DNA of 64,000 nt, taken from assembly GCF_001623565.1 (NCBI RefSeq), contig NZ_CP015196.1:1509501-1573500 (forward strand), in the 5' to 3' direction. Below, piece by piece: positions 1-9,003 of this stretch. The position numbers and the translations under genes are program-made. The DNA is from Streptococcus marmotae. GTDB taxonomy: Bacteria > Bacillota > Bacilli > Lactobacillales > Streptococcaceae. Every line of letters begins with the position of its first letter. Positions within the stretch are counted from its first letter, which is position 1. The notes beneath the pieces are model-generated. The model ran no database searches and was not told the DNA's origin. It was given only the letters and a program-made list of their open reading frames with translations.

Positions 1-161
1 ATCCGATTCACATGGCAACGGCAATTTGGGCGCTTAGTCAGCTGGTCAAACAACCCAATGAGGAGTTGATTTCCTTTATCGAAGACATTACCAGTGACCA
101 TCCAGATGTCCTAGCAGAGCGCGAAGTCTTTCTAACACTCGCTAAAAAGCCACAAGTATGA
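1..161 (+). CDS. queG: C-terminal fragment, probably epoxyqueuosine reductase QueG
   Basis: An open frame enters at the left edge (frame from base 3) and stops with TGA at 159-161, 34 bases before prfB. The visible residues are alpha-helical and HEAT-like, with a stretch reading HMATAIWALSQLV. QueG, the iron-sulfur/cobalamin enzyme that performs the last step of queuosine synthesis in tRNA, ends in such a HEAT-like domain, and I recall an iron-sulfur protein gene just upstream of prfB in other streptococci. That neighbourhood is the main reason for the name. The catalytic part lies outside the window, so this is an inference from a short tail. Confidence 0.4.
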   Translation, partial: PIHMATAIWALSQLVKQPNEELISFIEDITSDHPDVLAEREVFLTLAKKPQV

Positions 162-190
162 TATAATAAAAAGAATATAGAAAATGAGGT
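162..190 (+). promoter_or_regulatory. prfB promoter -10 and ribosome binding site
   Basis: A TATAAT box preceded by TGA (extended -10 form) lies at 162-167, overlapping the stop of the upstream gene. A GAGGT ribosome binding site at 186-190 precedes the ATG at 195. prfB therefore probably starts its own transcript with a leader of about 20 nt. Confidence 0.6.
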
Positions 191-194
191 ATTT

Positions 195-1290
195 ATGGAT
201 ATAGCAGAAATTCGACAAAAAATAGACGAGCTAGAAGCCAAATTAAACTCATTCAGGGGGTCTCTTTGACTTAGAAGGTTTGGAAGAAGAAATTGCCATC
301 TTGGAAAACAAGATGACCGAACCTGACTTTTGGAATGATAATTTGGCAGCTCAGAAAACATCTCAAGAGCTCAATGAATTAAAAGCTACGTATCAGAATT
401 TTCATCAGATGATGGAATTACTTGATGAAGCGGGGATTCTCATGGAATTTTTAGCAGAAGATGATTCTGTTCAAGAAGAACTAGAAGAAAAGCTGTTGGA
501 ATTAGACAAATTGATGACGAGCTATGAGTTAACTCTTCTTTTATCTGATCCTTATGATAGCAATAATGCTATTTTAGAAATCCATCCTGGATCAGGTGGT
601 ACAGAGGCACAGGACTGGGGAGAAATGCTGTTACGAATGTATACACGCTTTGGGAATGCCAAAGGTTTCAAGGTGGAAACCTTAGACTATCAAGCAGGAG
701 ATGAAGCAGGGATTAAATCTGTTACGCTCAGTTTTACAGGGCCTAATGCCTACGGTTTGCTCAAGTCTGAAATGGGGGTCCACCGCTTAGTGCGTATCTC
801 ACCATTTGATTCGGCGAAACGCCGTCACACCTCCTTTACATCAGTGGAAGTCATGCCAGAATTGGATGACACGATTGAAATTGAGATTCGTGACGATGAG
901 ATAAAAATGGATACCTTCCGTAGTGGCGGTGCTGGTGGACAGAACGTCAATAAGGTATCAACAGGGGTTCGTCTGACCCATATCCCGACAGGCATTGTGA
1001 CTCAATCGACTGTTGATCGTACCCAATATGGAAACAGAGATCGTGCCTTGAAATTGCTGCAAGCCAAGCTCTATCAATTGGAGCAAGAAAAGAAAGCAGC
1101 TGAAGTGGATTCCTTAAAAGGGGATAAAAAGGAAATTACCTGGGGCAGTCAGATTCGTTCCTATGTTTTTACTCCCTATACCATGGTCAAAGATCACCGC
1201 ACAGGCTATGAAGTTGCTCAGGTAGATAAGGTCATGGACGGAGATATTGAAGGATTTATCGATGCCTATCTCAAATGGCGTATTAGCTAA
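195..1290 (+). CDS. prfB: Peptide chain release factor 2, programmed +1 frameshift
   Basis: RF2 reads UGA and UAA stop codons and triggers hydrolysis of peptidyl-tRNA on the ribosome. Translation starts at ATG 195 and meets an in-frame TGA at 267-269 after 24 codons. The site is preceded by an internal Shine-Dalgarno-like AGGGGG and the slippery CTT codon, the classic autoregulatory +1 frameshift. Reading resumes at GAC 268, giving about 364 residues, normal for the family. The stop-recognising SPF motif is in [13 protein letters not shown], and the catalytic GGQ is in [12 protein letters not shown]. ftsE and ftsX follow, an arrangement conserved in streptococci. Low free RF2 favours frameshifting, so the protein controls its own level. 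Confidence 0.97.
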
Positions 1291-1326
1291 AATAAAAAGA
1301 AAGGACTGTCTTAGACAGAGTACCTT

Positions 1327-2019
1327 ATGAGAATTATCGAAATGAAAGACGTTTCCAAGAAATATGGAAACGGGACGACTGCACTTCGAGGAGTGTCTGT
1401 CAATGTTGAATCAGGAGAGTTTGCCTATATTGTAGGACCTTCTGGTGCCGGGAAATCAACTTTTATCAAGCTCTTGTATCGTGAAGAAAAGTTGGATAAA
1501 GGTTCGCTTAAGGTTGGAAAATTCAATCTTGCTAAAATCAAGAAAAAAGATGTCCCAATGCTACGCCGTAGTGTTGGAGTTGTCTTCCAGGATTATAAAC
1601 TGCTTCCAAAGAAGACGGTATTTGAAAATATCGCCTATGCCATGGAAGTTATTGGTGAGAAACCACGTAATATTAAAAAGCGGGTTATGGAAGTCCTAGA
1701 TTTAGTTGGTTTGAAGCATAAGATTCGCTCGTTTCCAAATGAATTATCCGGTGGGGAGCAACAGCGGATTGCAATTGCTCGTGCGATTGTGAATAATCCC
1801 AAAGTTTTAATTGCCGATGAGCCAACGGGAAACTTGGACCCTGAGAATTCTTGGGAAATTATGAATCTTTTGGAGCGGATCAACCTCCAAGGAACGACGA
1901 TTTTGATGGCAACGCATAATAGCCAAATCGTAAATACACTTCGCCATCGCGTTATCGCAATCGAAGACGGTCGAGTGGTACGTGATGAAGTAGAAGGAGA
2001 GTATGGATACGATGATTAG
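1327..2019 (+). CDS. ftsE: Cell division ATP-binding protein FtsE
   Basis: FtsE is the ATPase of the FtsEX complex, an ABC-type machine that couples division to activation of a peptidoglycan hydrolase (PcsB in streptococci). The 230-residue protein has Walker A GPSGAGKS near residue 39, signature LSGGEQQR near 139, Walker B VLIADEP near 159 and a late switch histidine (MATHN). Length and motifs are complete. It lies 36 bases after prfB, and its last codons overlap the start of ftsX, which implies coupled translation. Confidence 0.96.
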   Translation: MRIIEMKDVSKKYGNGTTALRGVSVNVESGEFAYIVGPSGAGKSTFIKLLYREEKLDKGSLKVGKFNLAKIKKKDVPMLRRSVGVVFQDYKLLPKKTVFENIAYAMEVIGEKPRNIKKRVMEVLDLVGLKHKIRSFPNELSGGEQQRIAIARAIVNNPKVLIADEPTGNLDPENSWEIMNLLERINLQGTTILMATHNSQIVNTLRHRVIAIEDGRVVRDEVEGEYGYDD

Positions 2020-2941
2020 ACGATTTTTTAGACATTTTATTGAGTCCTTAAAAAGCCTTAAGCGAAATGGTTGGATGACGATTGCTGCCATTTCATCAGT
2101 GACCATCACTCTTACACTAGTTGGTCTCTTTGCTTCCGTCATCTTGAATGCAACGAAATTAACCTCTGACTTAACCAATAATGTCCGTGTCAATGTGTAC
2201 TTACGGGCAAATTCAACAGATAATCAGAAAACGATTGTCAATGACCAAGGACAGACGGTTGAAAATCCTGATTACCAATCAGTTTATAAACAAATCCTGT
2301 CTTTAGACAATGTGAAAAGTATTGATTATTCTAGTAAAGAAGAACAGTTAAATCACTTAACAGAGACTTTGGGCTCTACATGGAACCTTTTTAAAGGAGA
2401 TGCGAATCCGCTTTATGATGCCTATATCATTGAAACAACAGACCCTCAATATGTGAAATCCGTTGGAAAAGAAATTGCTAAAATTGATGGTGTGACAGAG
2501 GTTCGTGATGGAGAAGTTGAGACAGAGCGGATTTTCAAGCTCAACAGCCTTGTTAAAACATGGGGCTTTGCGGCAACCGGTCTCTTGCTCTTTACAGCAG
2601 TATTTTTGATTTCCAATACCATTCGAATTACCATCATCTCTCGCAGTCGTGAGATTCAGATTATGCGTTTGGTAGGAGCAAAGAACAGCTATATTCGTGG
2701 TCCATTCTTGTTTGAAGGGGCATGGGTTGGCTTACTTGGTGCAATTGTACCGTCTGCTTTAGTTTATTTCGCTTATCAGATGCTCTATAATTCTGTCAAT
2801 GCAAGTTTAGCATCACAGAATTTATCATTGATTGATATGCAAATCTTTGTCCCAGCGATGATTGCGATTCTATTTGTACTAGGGATTGTCATCGGTGCAT
2901 TGGGATCAGTTATTTCCATGAGAAGATTCTTGAAAATTTAA
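2003..2941 (+). CDS. ftsX: Cell division permease-like protein FtsX
   Basis: FtsX is the membrane partner of FtsE and relays ATP hydrolysis to the extracellular hydrolase. The protein has one N-terminal membrane segment (about residues 25-45), a large extracellular domain, then three membrane segments, with the conserved cytoplasmic SRSREIQIMRLVGA motif before the third. Two starts are possible: ATG 2003 (312 aa; AAGGAG only 3 nt away) and ATG 2012 (309 aa, reading MIRRFF like the pneumococcal protein from memory). It overlaps ftsE by 17 or 8 bases. The hairpin just after the stop is split by an IS1182-family element. Confidence 0.95.
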   Translation: MDTMIRRFFRHFIESLKSLKRNGWMTIAAISSVTITLTLVGLFASVILNATKLTSDLTNNVRVNVYLRANSTDNQKTIVNDQGQTVENPDYQSVYKQILSLDNVKSIDYSSKEEQLNHLTETLGSTWNLFKGDANPLYDAYIIETTDPQYVKSVGKEIAKIDGVTEVRDGEVETERIFKLNSLVKTWGFAATGLLLFTAVFLISNTIRITIISRSREIQIMRLVGAKNSYIRGPFLFEGAWVGLLGAIVPSALVYFAYQMLYNSVNASLASQNLSLIDMQIFVPAMIAILFVLGIVIGALGSVISMRRFLKI

Positions 2942-2949
2942 GAACACAA

Positions 2950-2976
2950 AAACGAAAGTTCAGCTAACTTTCGTTT
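2950..2976 (+). terminator. Left half of a split ftsX terminator hairpin (target duplication)
   Basis: A hairpin with 11-bp arms (AAACGAAAGTT / AACTTTCGTTT) and a 5-base loop starts 8 bases after ftsX. The identical 27 bases occur at 4630-4656, where they run on into TTGTGTT, matching the ACACAAA that precedes this copy. The original terminator was therefore cut by the insertion and this hairpin duplicated on both sides. Confidence 0.85.
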
Positions 2977-4564
2977 CAGACCGAAGACAAACTAGCCCTT
3001 AAACTAGTTTGTCTTTTTGTTTGCTGTGTTATTTTTGAAAAAAGTAGTCTAAAAGAGTAGATTAGGGCAACATAAAAAGGCCTTCCTGCCCTTATTTTCA
3101 CCAGTTTTTTGAGATTAAGGCACGCCAAAGTCAGCCCAACCTTATCTCGCATTTTGGGCTTACCAATTTCTCTTGTATAGCGGAGATTATGGTATTCTTT
3201 AGCCGTCCCAAAGAGTCGCTCTATCGTCTCCTTGCGGTGCTGATATCGCTCTTTCATCCCTCTTTGGTGGCGAATCTCTTCACAAATCTCCATGTAACCT
3301 TTCCAGATATGTCTGGTGACTAGCTTCTGCTTGGTCTTACTTTCAGTACAACTCTTTAGGAGTGGACAAGTTGCACAAATCTTAGGGTTACTCTTGTATT
3401 CTCGATAGCCAGAACGGTTGGTAGTGCTGTAAGACAAGACTTGGTTTTCAGGGCAGAGGTAGACGTCATAATGCTCGTCATAAATGAAATCATTCGGTCG
3501 TAACATGCCCTTCTTGCCACGAGGTCTGGTGTAGGGAAAGACAGGTGTGATATGCTGGTCCAGTAGACATTTGGCAATACTGGGAGTTTTATAACCAGAG
3601 TCAGCGATGATATAGTTGGGGTGAAACGGTTCTAGCTTTGCGAAAAGAGCAGGGAAAGCTTGACTATCATGGACATTGCCTGCTTCAACAGTATAGGCTA
3701 ATGCCCAACCGTGTTTGTCGCAAGCCACCTGTGCTGCATAAGCGAAAACCTCCTTATGCTCCCCCTTATGAAATTGAATTCGAGCTAAAAGTCTAGCAAA
3801 AAAGATGACTTGTTTTTGTGTTTTCAAACACGAAGCAAGTCCCTATTTTTGTACGACTTTTTTAACGCTCTCATATCTTGACGAAACCAGCCACTATCAG
3901 GGTCAGTCGTGGACATCTTTTTAGTGTTAGCCTCGCCTTTTGCGGCGGGCTTTAAGGGCTTTTTTTCATGTGTTACCCGATCTTGTGCGATTTCTTTTTC
4001 GAGTTGTTCACTCATCCATTTAGCTTGAGCCTCGACCTCTTGTCGTCTGTATTTATGGTTGTTGGCAGCTGCCTTGATGTGCGTTCCGTCGATGAAAATC
4101 TCATCTGTATCCACTAATCCAGCAGTCAAACAGAGATTGAGGACATGTTCGAAGATACGCGTGATCACTTCTGTTTCAGCGAAACGACGGCTGTAGTTTT
4201 TACCGTATGTGGTAAAATGAGGCACCTTATCGTCCAGACTCAAGCCCAGAAACCAACGATAGGCAACATTGACCTCAATGTCCTTGATGGTCTGACGCAT
4301 GGAGCGAATGCCATAGAAGCACTGAATCAGAGGGATTTTGACCAGCATAACAGGGTCAAGGCTAGGACGACCATTATCGGAAGAGTAAGCATCCTCGACC
4401 AAGTCATAAATGAAATCAAAGTCAATCACGGCATCTACTTGACGAAGAAAATGATCTTCTGGAACGAGTTGCTCAAGCGTATAGAAGCCATACTGCTTAC
4501 GGTTATATTCTGGTTGTTCTTTATGGAGCATAGCTCTTATCCTCCTCATGTGAGATACTTTCAT
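2976..4564 (-). pseudogene. IS1182-family transposase, split by a repeat insertion
   Basis: Two minus-strand frames (4564-3824, 246 aa; 3827-2976, 283 aa) together make one IS1182-type DDE transposase. The N-terminal half has the typical YTLEQLVPEDHFLRQ start, and the C-terminal half has VAYAYTVE-like and NVHDSQAF segments. The family sequence normally runs SGWFRKGEHKEVFAYA. Here SGWFR (about 3881-3895) and KGEHKEVF (ending at 3767) are separated by 113 foreign bases, which shifts the frame and adds stops. The sequence is otherwise little decayed, so the disruption looks recent. Confidence 0.88.
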
Positions 4565-4629
4565 TATACTCCTATTTAGAAAGAAAAGCCCTCAGAAACA
4601 GGTGTTCCTAGGACTTTGTCTTCAATCTG
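2977..4629 (-). mobile_element. IS1182-family insertion sequence (1653 bp)
   Basis: The left end starts CAGACCGAAGACAAA and the right end, read inward, starts CAGATTGAAGACAAA, so the terminal inverted repeats are at least 13 of 15 identical. A perfect 27-bp direct duplication of a palindrome flanks the element. Targeting of hairpins or palindromes with variable-length duplications fits the IS1182 family. The single transposase gene on the minus strand is interrupted by a 113-bp repeat at 3768-3880, so the copy is probably defective. Confidence 0.9.
3768..3880 (-). repeat. 113-bp family C hairpin repeat inserted in the IS1182 transposase
   Basis: This block matches the ends of the repeat units at 23882-24267 and 55093-55560: one end reads GAATTGAATTCGAGCT and the other AACGCTCTCATATCTT. 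Removing it restores the conserved WFRKGEHKEV reading of the transposase, so the insertion limits are known to within a few bases. The interior differs from the other copies and contains its own hairpin (GTGTTTTCAAACAC). 113 is not a multiple of three, hence the broken frame. Confidence 0.8.
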
Positions 4630-4656
4630 AAACGAAAGTTCAGCTAACTTTCGTTT
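4630..4656 (+). repeat. Right copy of the 27-bp target duplication
   Basis: Identical to 2950-2976 and followed by TTGTGTT. Together with the left flank this rebuilds a long palindromic terminator that would have served ftsX, and possibly the convergent hydrolase gene. Confidence 0.85.
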
Positions 4657-4736
4657 TTGTGTTATTCTCAACCATTATTCAATAGGTCATCTCAAGTAGT
4701 GTTTGTTGTCTTTCGGTCTTCTTTCCTTGGTGAGGG

Positions 4737-5378
4737 CTATTTGTTTCGCAAAAATGGGTTGAATATCTTTTCATGGGAAATGGTGGTGGACTGTCCATGT
4801 CCAGGATAGACTTGGTAATGCCCTGGTAGGGTGAAGAGGTTGGTTTTAATACCAATTAGCAGATCGTCAAAGTTGCTAGTTGGTAGATCAGTGCGACCGA
4901 CTGATTCTCTAAAAAGGGCATCGCCTGTGATGACGAGTTCTTGATCTGGAAAGATAAAAGATACACCGCCGATAGAATGTCCTGGTGTCTCGACAACTGA
5001 AAAATGAAATCCGTCCAACAGATAATCGTAGTCATATTGGAAGGTTTTCTCAGCAGAGCGACAGACGACATTGTCCATATCATCGTGGCGAGCTAGACCG
5101 GACAAATTCAACTCAGGAGTATAGAGCCAACTGGCCTCACTTGCTGCGACATAGACAGGAGGTGCACCAAAATGGTCACGTACCAAGTCTAGGCTCATAA
5201 TATGGTCATAATGGGTATGGGTCAAGAGAATAGCGGAAATTGGTTTGCCAATTTCTTCAATCGTTCGCTTGATGCTAGCCCAATCGCTTCCAGGATCGAC
5301 CACGACAAGATGGGAGTCATTTTCAAGATAGTAAGTATTTTCATAGGCAACAGGATTAACGGTTTTATGTAGTTTCAT
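4737..5378 (-). CDS. Metallo-beta-lactamase fold hydrolase (glyoxalase II-like)
   Basis: A 213-residue single-domain metallo-hydrolase. The zinc motif HTHYDH is at residues 54-59, followed by TPGHS near 134, a GDAL aspartate and the late YPGHG histidine, so both metal sites look complete. The fold serves thioester or phosphoester hydrolysis. Hydroxyacylglutathione hydrolase-like proteins of this length are common in firmicutes, but their substrates are mostly unproven. Its promoter would lie in the 5379-5487 gap, shared divergently with dinG. Confidence 0.85.
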   Translation of the reverse strand: MKLHKTVNPVAYENTYYLENDSHLVVVDPGSDWASIKRTIEEIGKPISAILLTHTHYDHIMSLDLVRDHFGAPPVYVAASEASWLYTPELNLSGLARHDDMDNVVCRSAEKTFQYDYDYLLDGFHFSVVETPGHSIGGVSFIFPDQELVITGDALFRESVGRTDLPTSNFDDLLIGIKTNLFTLPGHYQVYPGHGQSTTISHEKIFNPFLRNK

Positions 5379-5502
5379 AGCGAATCTCCTTTAGCAATTT
5401 GCTATCTCTAGTCTAGCAAAAAAAGCAGAGCTTGTCTGTTTTGGAAAATCGATCTACCGTAAGAATAGTGAAGTCGAAATCCATTTTTTGGTCAAAATAT
5501 GG

Positions 5503-5508
5503 TATAAT
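5503..5508 (+). promoter_or_regulatory. dinG -10 box, leaderless arrangement
   Basis: TATAAT preceded by TGG (extended -10) ends 9 bases before ATG 5518. Transcription would start 0-3 bases before the start codon, and no ribosome binding site can fit. This also argues for the ATG at 5518 over an earlier in-frame start at 5488, which would lie upstream of the -10 box. Confidence 0.6.
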
Positions 5509-5517
5509 TTTACTGTT

Positions 5518-7983
5518 ATGACAGAGAAAAAACAAGCAAATCGGTATGCGGTTGTAGACTTGGAAGCAACGAGCAGCAGTAGTTATGCTAAAATCATTCA
5601 GATTGGGATTGTTATTGTTGAAGCAGGGCAGATTGTTGATACCTACGCGACAGACATCAATCCATATGAAAAGCTAGATGTTCATATCCGAGAATTAACG
5701 GGCATCACCGACCAGCAATTAGCAGTAGCACCTGATTTTAGTCAGGTGGCAAAAGAGATTTATGATTTACTAGAGGGAACAATTTTTGTAGCCCATAATG
5801 TGTCCTTCGATGCCAATTTACTGGCAGAAGCGCTCTTTTTTGAGGGATATGAATTGCGGACACCTCGGGTTGATACGGTGGAATTAGCCCAATTATTTTT
5901 CCCGACCTTAGACAAGTATAGCTTGGTAAATCTAGCTCAGGACTTGGATTTGGAGTTGGAACAGGCTCATACGGCCATTTCAGATGCGACAGCAACGGCA
6001 AAATTGTTGTTAAAAATACAAGAGAAGATTCAGCAACTACCTAAGCAGACGGTTGGGCAGATTTTAACCTTTGCAGATCAGCTTCTATATGAATCGCGAC
6101 TAGTGATTGATGAGATTTATCCTACTCTTTCAAATTATCTACCAGATGATATTATCAATGTGAATGGCCTCTGTCTCAAAAAAATAGCAGATCAGCAACC
6201 AACCCGCTACTTATCAAAGAATGTTGCAAGGAATCTGGCGCTTTTAGAGCTCGATGAACGTCCACAACAGCTGGCCTTTGCGGAAATCGTAGAAAAACGC
6301 TTATTGGAAGAGCAAGAACGAGTCCATTTCATTCAAGCGCAGGCAGGCATTGGAAAAACGTATGGGTATTTATTGCCGCTTATAGCGCAGGGAGACAAGC
6401 CTTTATTAGTAATTGTCCCAACTAAGGTCTTGCAGCAACAGATTCTGGAAAATGAGGGGCGAAAGCTATCTGAAGTATTTCATATCTCGATTGCATCCAT
6501 CAAATCCTCGCGACATTATATCAAGTTAGATACCTTTTGGCGGACCTTGGAGCGATCAGATGATAATCGCTTGCTCAATCGTTATAAGATGCACCTGTTG
6601 GTCTGGCTTTGTGAGACTGAGACAGGAGATATGGATGAGCTCAAGCAGAAGCAGCGCTACCAAAGCTATTTTGATGAATTGCAGCATGATGGTCATTGCA
6701 CTAGTCAGTCCTTGTTTGGTGAATGGGATTTTTGGAATAGGGCGCAAAAAACTGCTCAAACTAGTCAGCTGGTCTTGACAAATCATGCCTACTTTTTAGA
6801 GCATTTGCGGCATACAAATTGGATGAAAGAGCGGGTTCTTGTTATTGACGAAGCTCAAAAGTTTATGTTGGCAGCAGAAGAATATGCTAGTCAGGAATTG
6901 TCCATTTCGGATTGTCAAGCCTTATTGCAAAGTAAGTTGGACCGTTCAAAGGAAGTGTTGGAAACACGTTTATTGGAAGCCTGTTATTTTGAATTACAGC
7001 ATCTGATAGAGCAGTTTCAAACCCAGGGTAAGCGTGAATTGACAGCAGGGGATCTTGCTTTATTAAAGCAAAATTTAGCAGAATTAGATGATATAGATTT
7101 TTGGGACTGGGTAGCACTTCTTGAACAAGATAGAGAATATTGGCTAGAAGAACGACGTTTGCAGGAGCAGCGCTCACTGTTCTTGCGTGCCGGTCAAGTA
7201 GATATGTTAGATGTGGCACGTTTTTTACCATATACGAAGATTTTTTGCATTAGCGCAACGCTCGAGATAAGCAAGAGGGTCAATGTGGCAGACTTACTTG
7301 GCTTTCACGAAGTCACTCATGATTGCCTTCCATCTACGGAAAAAAGTAATCAGTTGATTATATATCCTCGTCATTTACCTGACTTAGTCTCGATGAATAA
7401 AGTAGAACATGCGCGCTTCATTTGCCAACAGATAAACGGCCTTATCCAACTAAGACGTCCCATTTTGGTCTTACTAACGTCTATTCAGTTGCTGCTTGAA
7501 GTATCCAATCAGCTAGAAGAAATGGGGATTTCCCATTTAGCTCAGCACAAACATGGTCAGGAGATGAGTATCAAACGTCGTTTTGAAAAAGGGGAAGTAG
7601 CAGTCTTATTAGGAACAGGAGCCTTTTGGGAAGGAGCTGATTTTGCCAGTCAACCTGAGCTTATCCAAGTCATTCCTCGCTTACCCTTTGAAAATCCCCA
7701 AGACCGTTTTGTAAAAAAAGTGAATCGTCGTCTGAAAGCAGAAGGCAAGAATCCTTTTTATGACTATCATCTCCCTATAATGATGTTAAAACTTAAACAG
7801 GCCATTGGGCGGAGCAATCGGTCAGCTCAGCAGAAATCTTGTGTCCTCTTACTGGACAATCGTCTGATAGAGAAGCAATATGGACAGCAAATCCAGCATT
7901 TCTTAGAGACAGGATATCAAACAGAGCAGCTTTCTCGGAATACTGCAACAGAACGAATAAAACGCTTTTTTGAGGGAAATTAA
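5518..7983 (+). CDS. dinG: DinG-type helicase with N-terminal DEDDh exonuclease domain
   Basis: The protein (821 aa from ATG 5518) joins a DnaQ-like 3'-5' exonuclease domain to an XPD/DinG-type superfamily 2 helicase. The exonuclease residues are visible in VVDLEAT, HNVSFDANLL and HTAISDATATAK. The helicase shows Walker A QAGIGKT near residue 275, DEAQ in VIDEAQKF near 445, and the motif VI region QAIGRSNRS. Such Gram-positive DinG proteins can act as nucleases rather than true helicases. The four iron-sulfur cysteines of E. coli DinG are not evident. The start matches the pneumococcal protein as I remember it. Confidence 0.93.
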   Translation: MTEKKQANRYAVVDLEATSSSSYAKIIQIGIVIVEAGQIVDTYATDINPYEKLDVHIRELTGITDQQLAVAPDFSQVAKEIYDLLEGTIFVAHNVSFDANLLAEALFFEGYELRTPRVDTVELAQLFFPTLDKYSLVNLAQDLDLELEQAHTAISDATATAKLLLKIQEKIQQLPKQTVGQILTFADQLLYESRLVIDEIYPTLSNYLPDDIINVNGLCLKKIADQQPTRYLSKNVARNLALLELDERPQQLAFAEIVEKRLLEEQERVHFIQAQAGIGKTYGYLLPLIAQGDKPLLVIVPTKVLQQQILENEGRKLSEVFHISIASIKSSRHYIKLDTFWRTLERSDDNRLLNRYKMHLLVWLCETETGDMDELKQKQRYQSYFDELQHDGHCTSQSLFGEWDFWNRAQKTAQTSQLVLTNHAYFLEHLRHTNWMKERVLVIDEAQKFMLAAEEYASQELSISDCQALLQSKLDRSKEVLETRLLEACYFELQHLIEQFQTQGKRELTAGDLALLKQNLAELDDIDFWDWVALLEQDREYWLEERRLQEQRSLFLRAGQVDMLDVARFLPYTKIFCISATLEISKRVNVADLLGFHEVTHDCLPSTEKSNQLIIYPRHLPDLVSMNKVEHARFICQQINGLIQLRRPILVLLTSIQLLLEVSNQLEEMGISHLAQHKHGQEMSIKRRFEKGEVAVLLGTGAFWEGADFASQPELIQVIPRLPFENPQDRFVKKVNRRLKAEGKNPFYDYHLPIMMLKLKQAIGRSNRSAQQKSCVLLLDNRLIEKQYGQQIQHFLETGYQTEQLSRNTATERIKRFFEGN

Positions 7984-8057
7984 GCTAGAGGAACGAACTA
8001 GCGGTTAGCTACATTCACGCCAAGTAGTGAGCTGGCTGTTGGACAAGTGAACGTATA

Positions 8058-8090
8058 AAAGAAAGGAAGAAAATTTCTTTCTTTTTTGTT
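8058..8090 (+). terminator. Terminator after dinG
   Basis: An 8-bp stem AAAGAAAG / CTTTCTTT with a run of T after it, 75 bases downstream of the dinG stop. Confidence 0.6.
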
Positions 8091-8274
8091 AGGGATAACC
8101 TTAGCAATTACTAAAAGCTATATAATCGCTCCATAATGAGGTGTCTACCGAGATTGTCATTTCTTTAGTATACTGTTAGTAAAAAATAGAACTGAAGGCT
8201 ATGTTGATGATACAATCTATCATTCCTTTGAAAATCTCCTGCCTTGTCGTTTTGATAAGAAAAATAAAAAAGAG

Positions 8275-8460
8275 ATGGTGCTGAACATGCGTATTGGAAG
8301 ACTTGAATTAAGCTTGTTCCAATCTCTTCATCAAGAAACGCTAGAAGCTATATTAGCAAAAGTATTTACTTATGACCATCCAACTAAGTGATTTAGGACA
8401 AGTTTACTTGGTCTACGGGAAAACCGATATACGTCAAGCCAGCGAATCACTGACTTACAT
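8275..8460 (+). pseudogene. IS66-family remnant (tnpA end and tnpB start)
   Basis: A frame ending at about 8391 (ETLEAILAKVFTYDHPTK) resembles the end of IS66 TnpA. It overlaps a second frame from ATG 8370 reading MTIQLSDLGQVYLVYGKTDI, a good match to the start of IS66 TnpB (GQVYLVCGKTDMRQ in the family). The overlap of the two frames is itself characteristic of IS66 elements. Similarity stops near 8457, where group II intron sequence begins. No intact gene remains. Confidence 0.7.
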
Positions 8461-8935
8461 GAAATTATGGAAAAGATTGATGAGAGTCTGAGAACACAGA
8501 CTAGAGTTATTATCTGGAAACAATGGAAGAAGAAATATAAGAGACTTTTGGGACTGTTCAAACTAGGAATACCGAGGTGGATAGCGGATAAAGTATCTGA
8601 TTTGGGGTGACCATTATCAATTTGTGGCACAAAAGCCAGTGCTGAGAAGCGCTATATCAAAGAAGCTGGGCAAAAACTCAATTTTTGACCTTTCTCTTAA
8701 AAACTGAACAAAATAAAATGGCTTAGAATCAACGTTTCTTGACAACGTTAATCTAAGCTATTTACTCTTTTTAAGACTTTTGCCCAGCCTCTTCCTGCTT
8801 GGATTATTATATAGAACGACATGCGTTAAAAGTTAGTTAAACTGCCGTGTGCTAGACTAGTATGCACGGTGAGGTGGTGTGAAAGGCTAGAGCTTAGACC
8901 TTCACGATTACTGTCTTGAATTTACAATATAAGTG
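8457..8935 (+). pseudogene. 3' end of a group II intron (maturase C-terminus and domain V/VI)
   Basis: From about 8457 the sequence encodes the end of a group II intron reverse transcriptase/maturase: VIIWKQWKKKYKRLLGL, then after a frameshift near 8605 GDHYQFVAQKPVLRSAIS, and after an insertion SCLDYYIERHALKVS ending at about 8840. The downstream bases, including the paired CCGTGTG / GCACGG block at 8852-8880, look like intron domains V and VI. The 5' part of the intron is missing and IS66 sequence lies directly before it. The copy cannot be functional. Confidence 0.72.
8665..8788. mobile_element. 124-bp MITE-like element inside the intron remnant
   Basis: Both ends read GCTGGGCAAAA facing inward, and the interior holds a long imperfect palindrome (GCTTAGA ... 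TCTAAGC). Removing it rejoins the two parts of the conserved maturase tail around SCLDYYIERHALK, which gives independent evidence that it was inserted. It has no coding capacity. I do not recognise the parent transposon. Confidence 0.65.
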
Positions 8936-9003
8936 CACAATAAAAAAACATAAGATTTTCTAGTAAAATAGAGTTAAACGAACATCTTACAGAAGGAAAT
9001 CTT

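Noticed and set aside
3356..3577. Second minus-strand frame within the IS1182 transposase
   Set aside because: Shadow of the transposase in another frame; the conserved residues are in the longer frame.
5488..5517. Earlier start for dinG at 5488
   Set aside because: It would place the start codon upstream of the -10 box and add residues absent from the pneumococcal protein as remembered.
8370..8630. Minus-strand ORF of 86 codons over the intron remnant
   Set aside because: Reverse-strand shadow; the plus strand shows recognisable IS66 and maturase residues.
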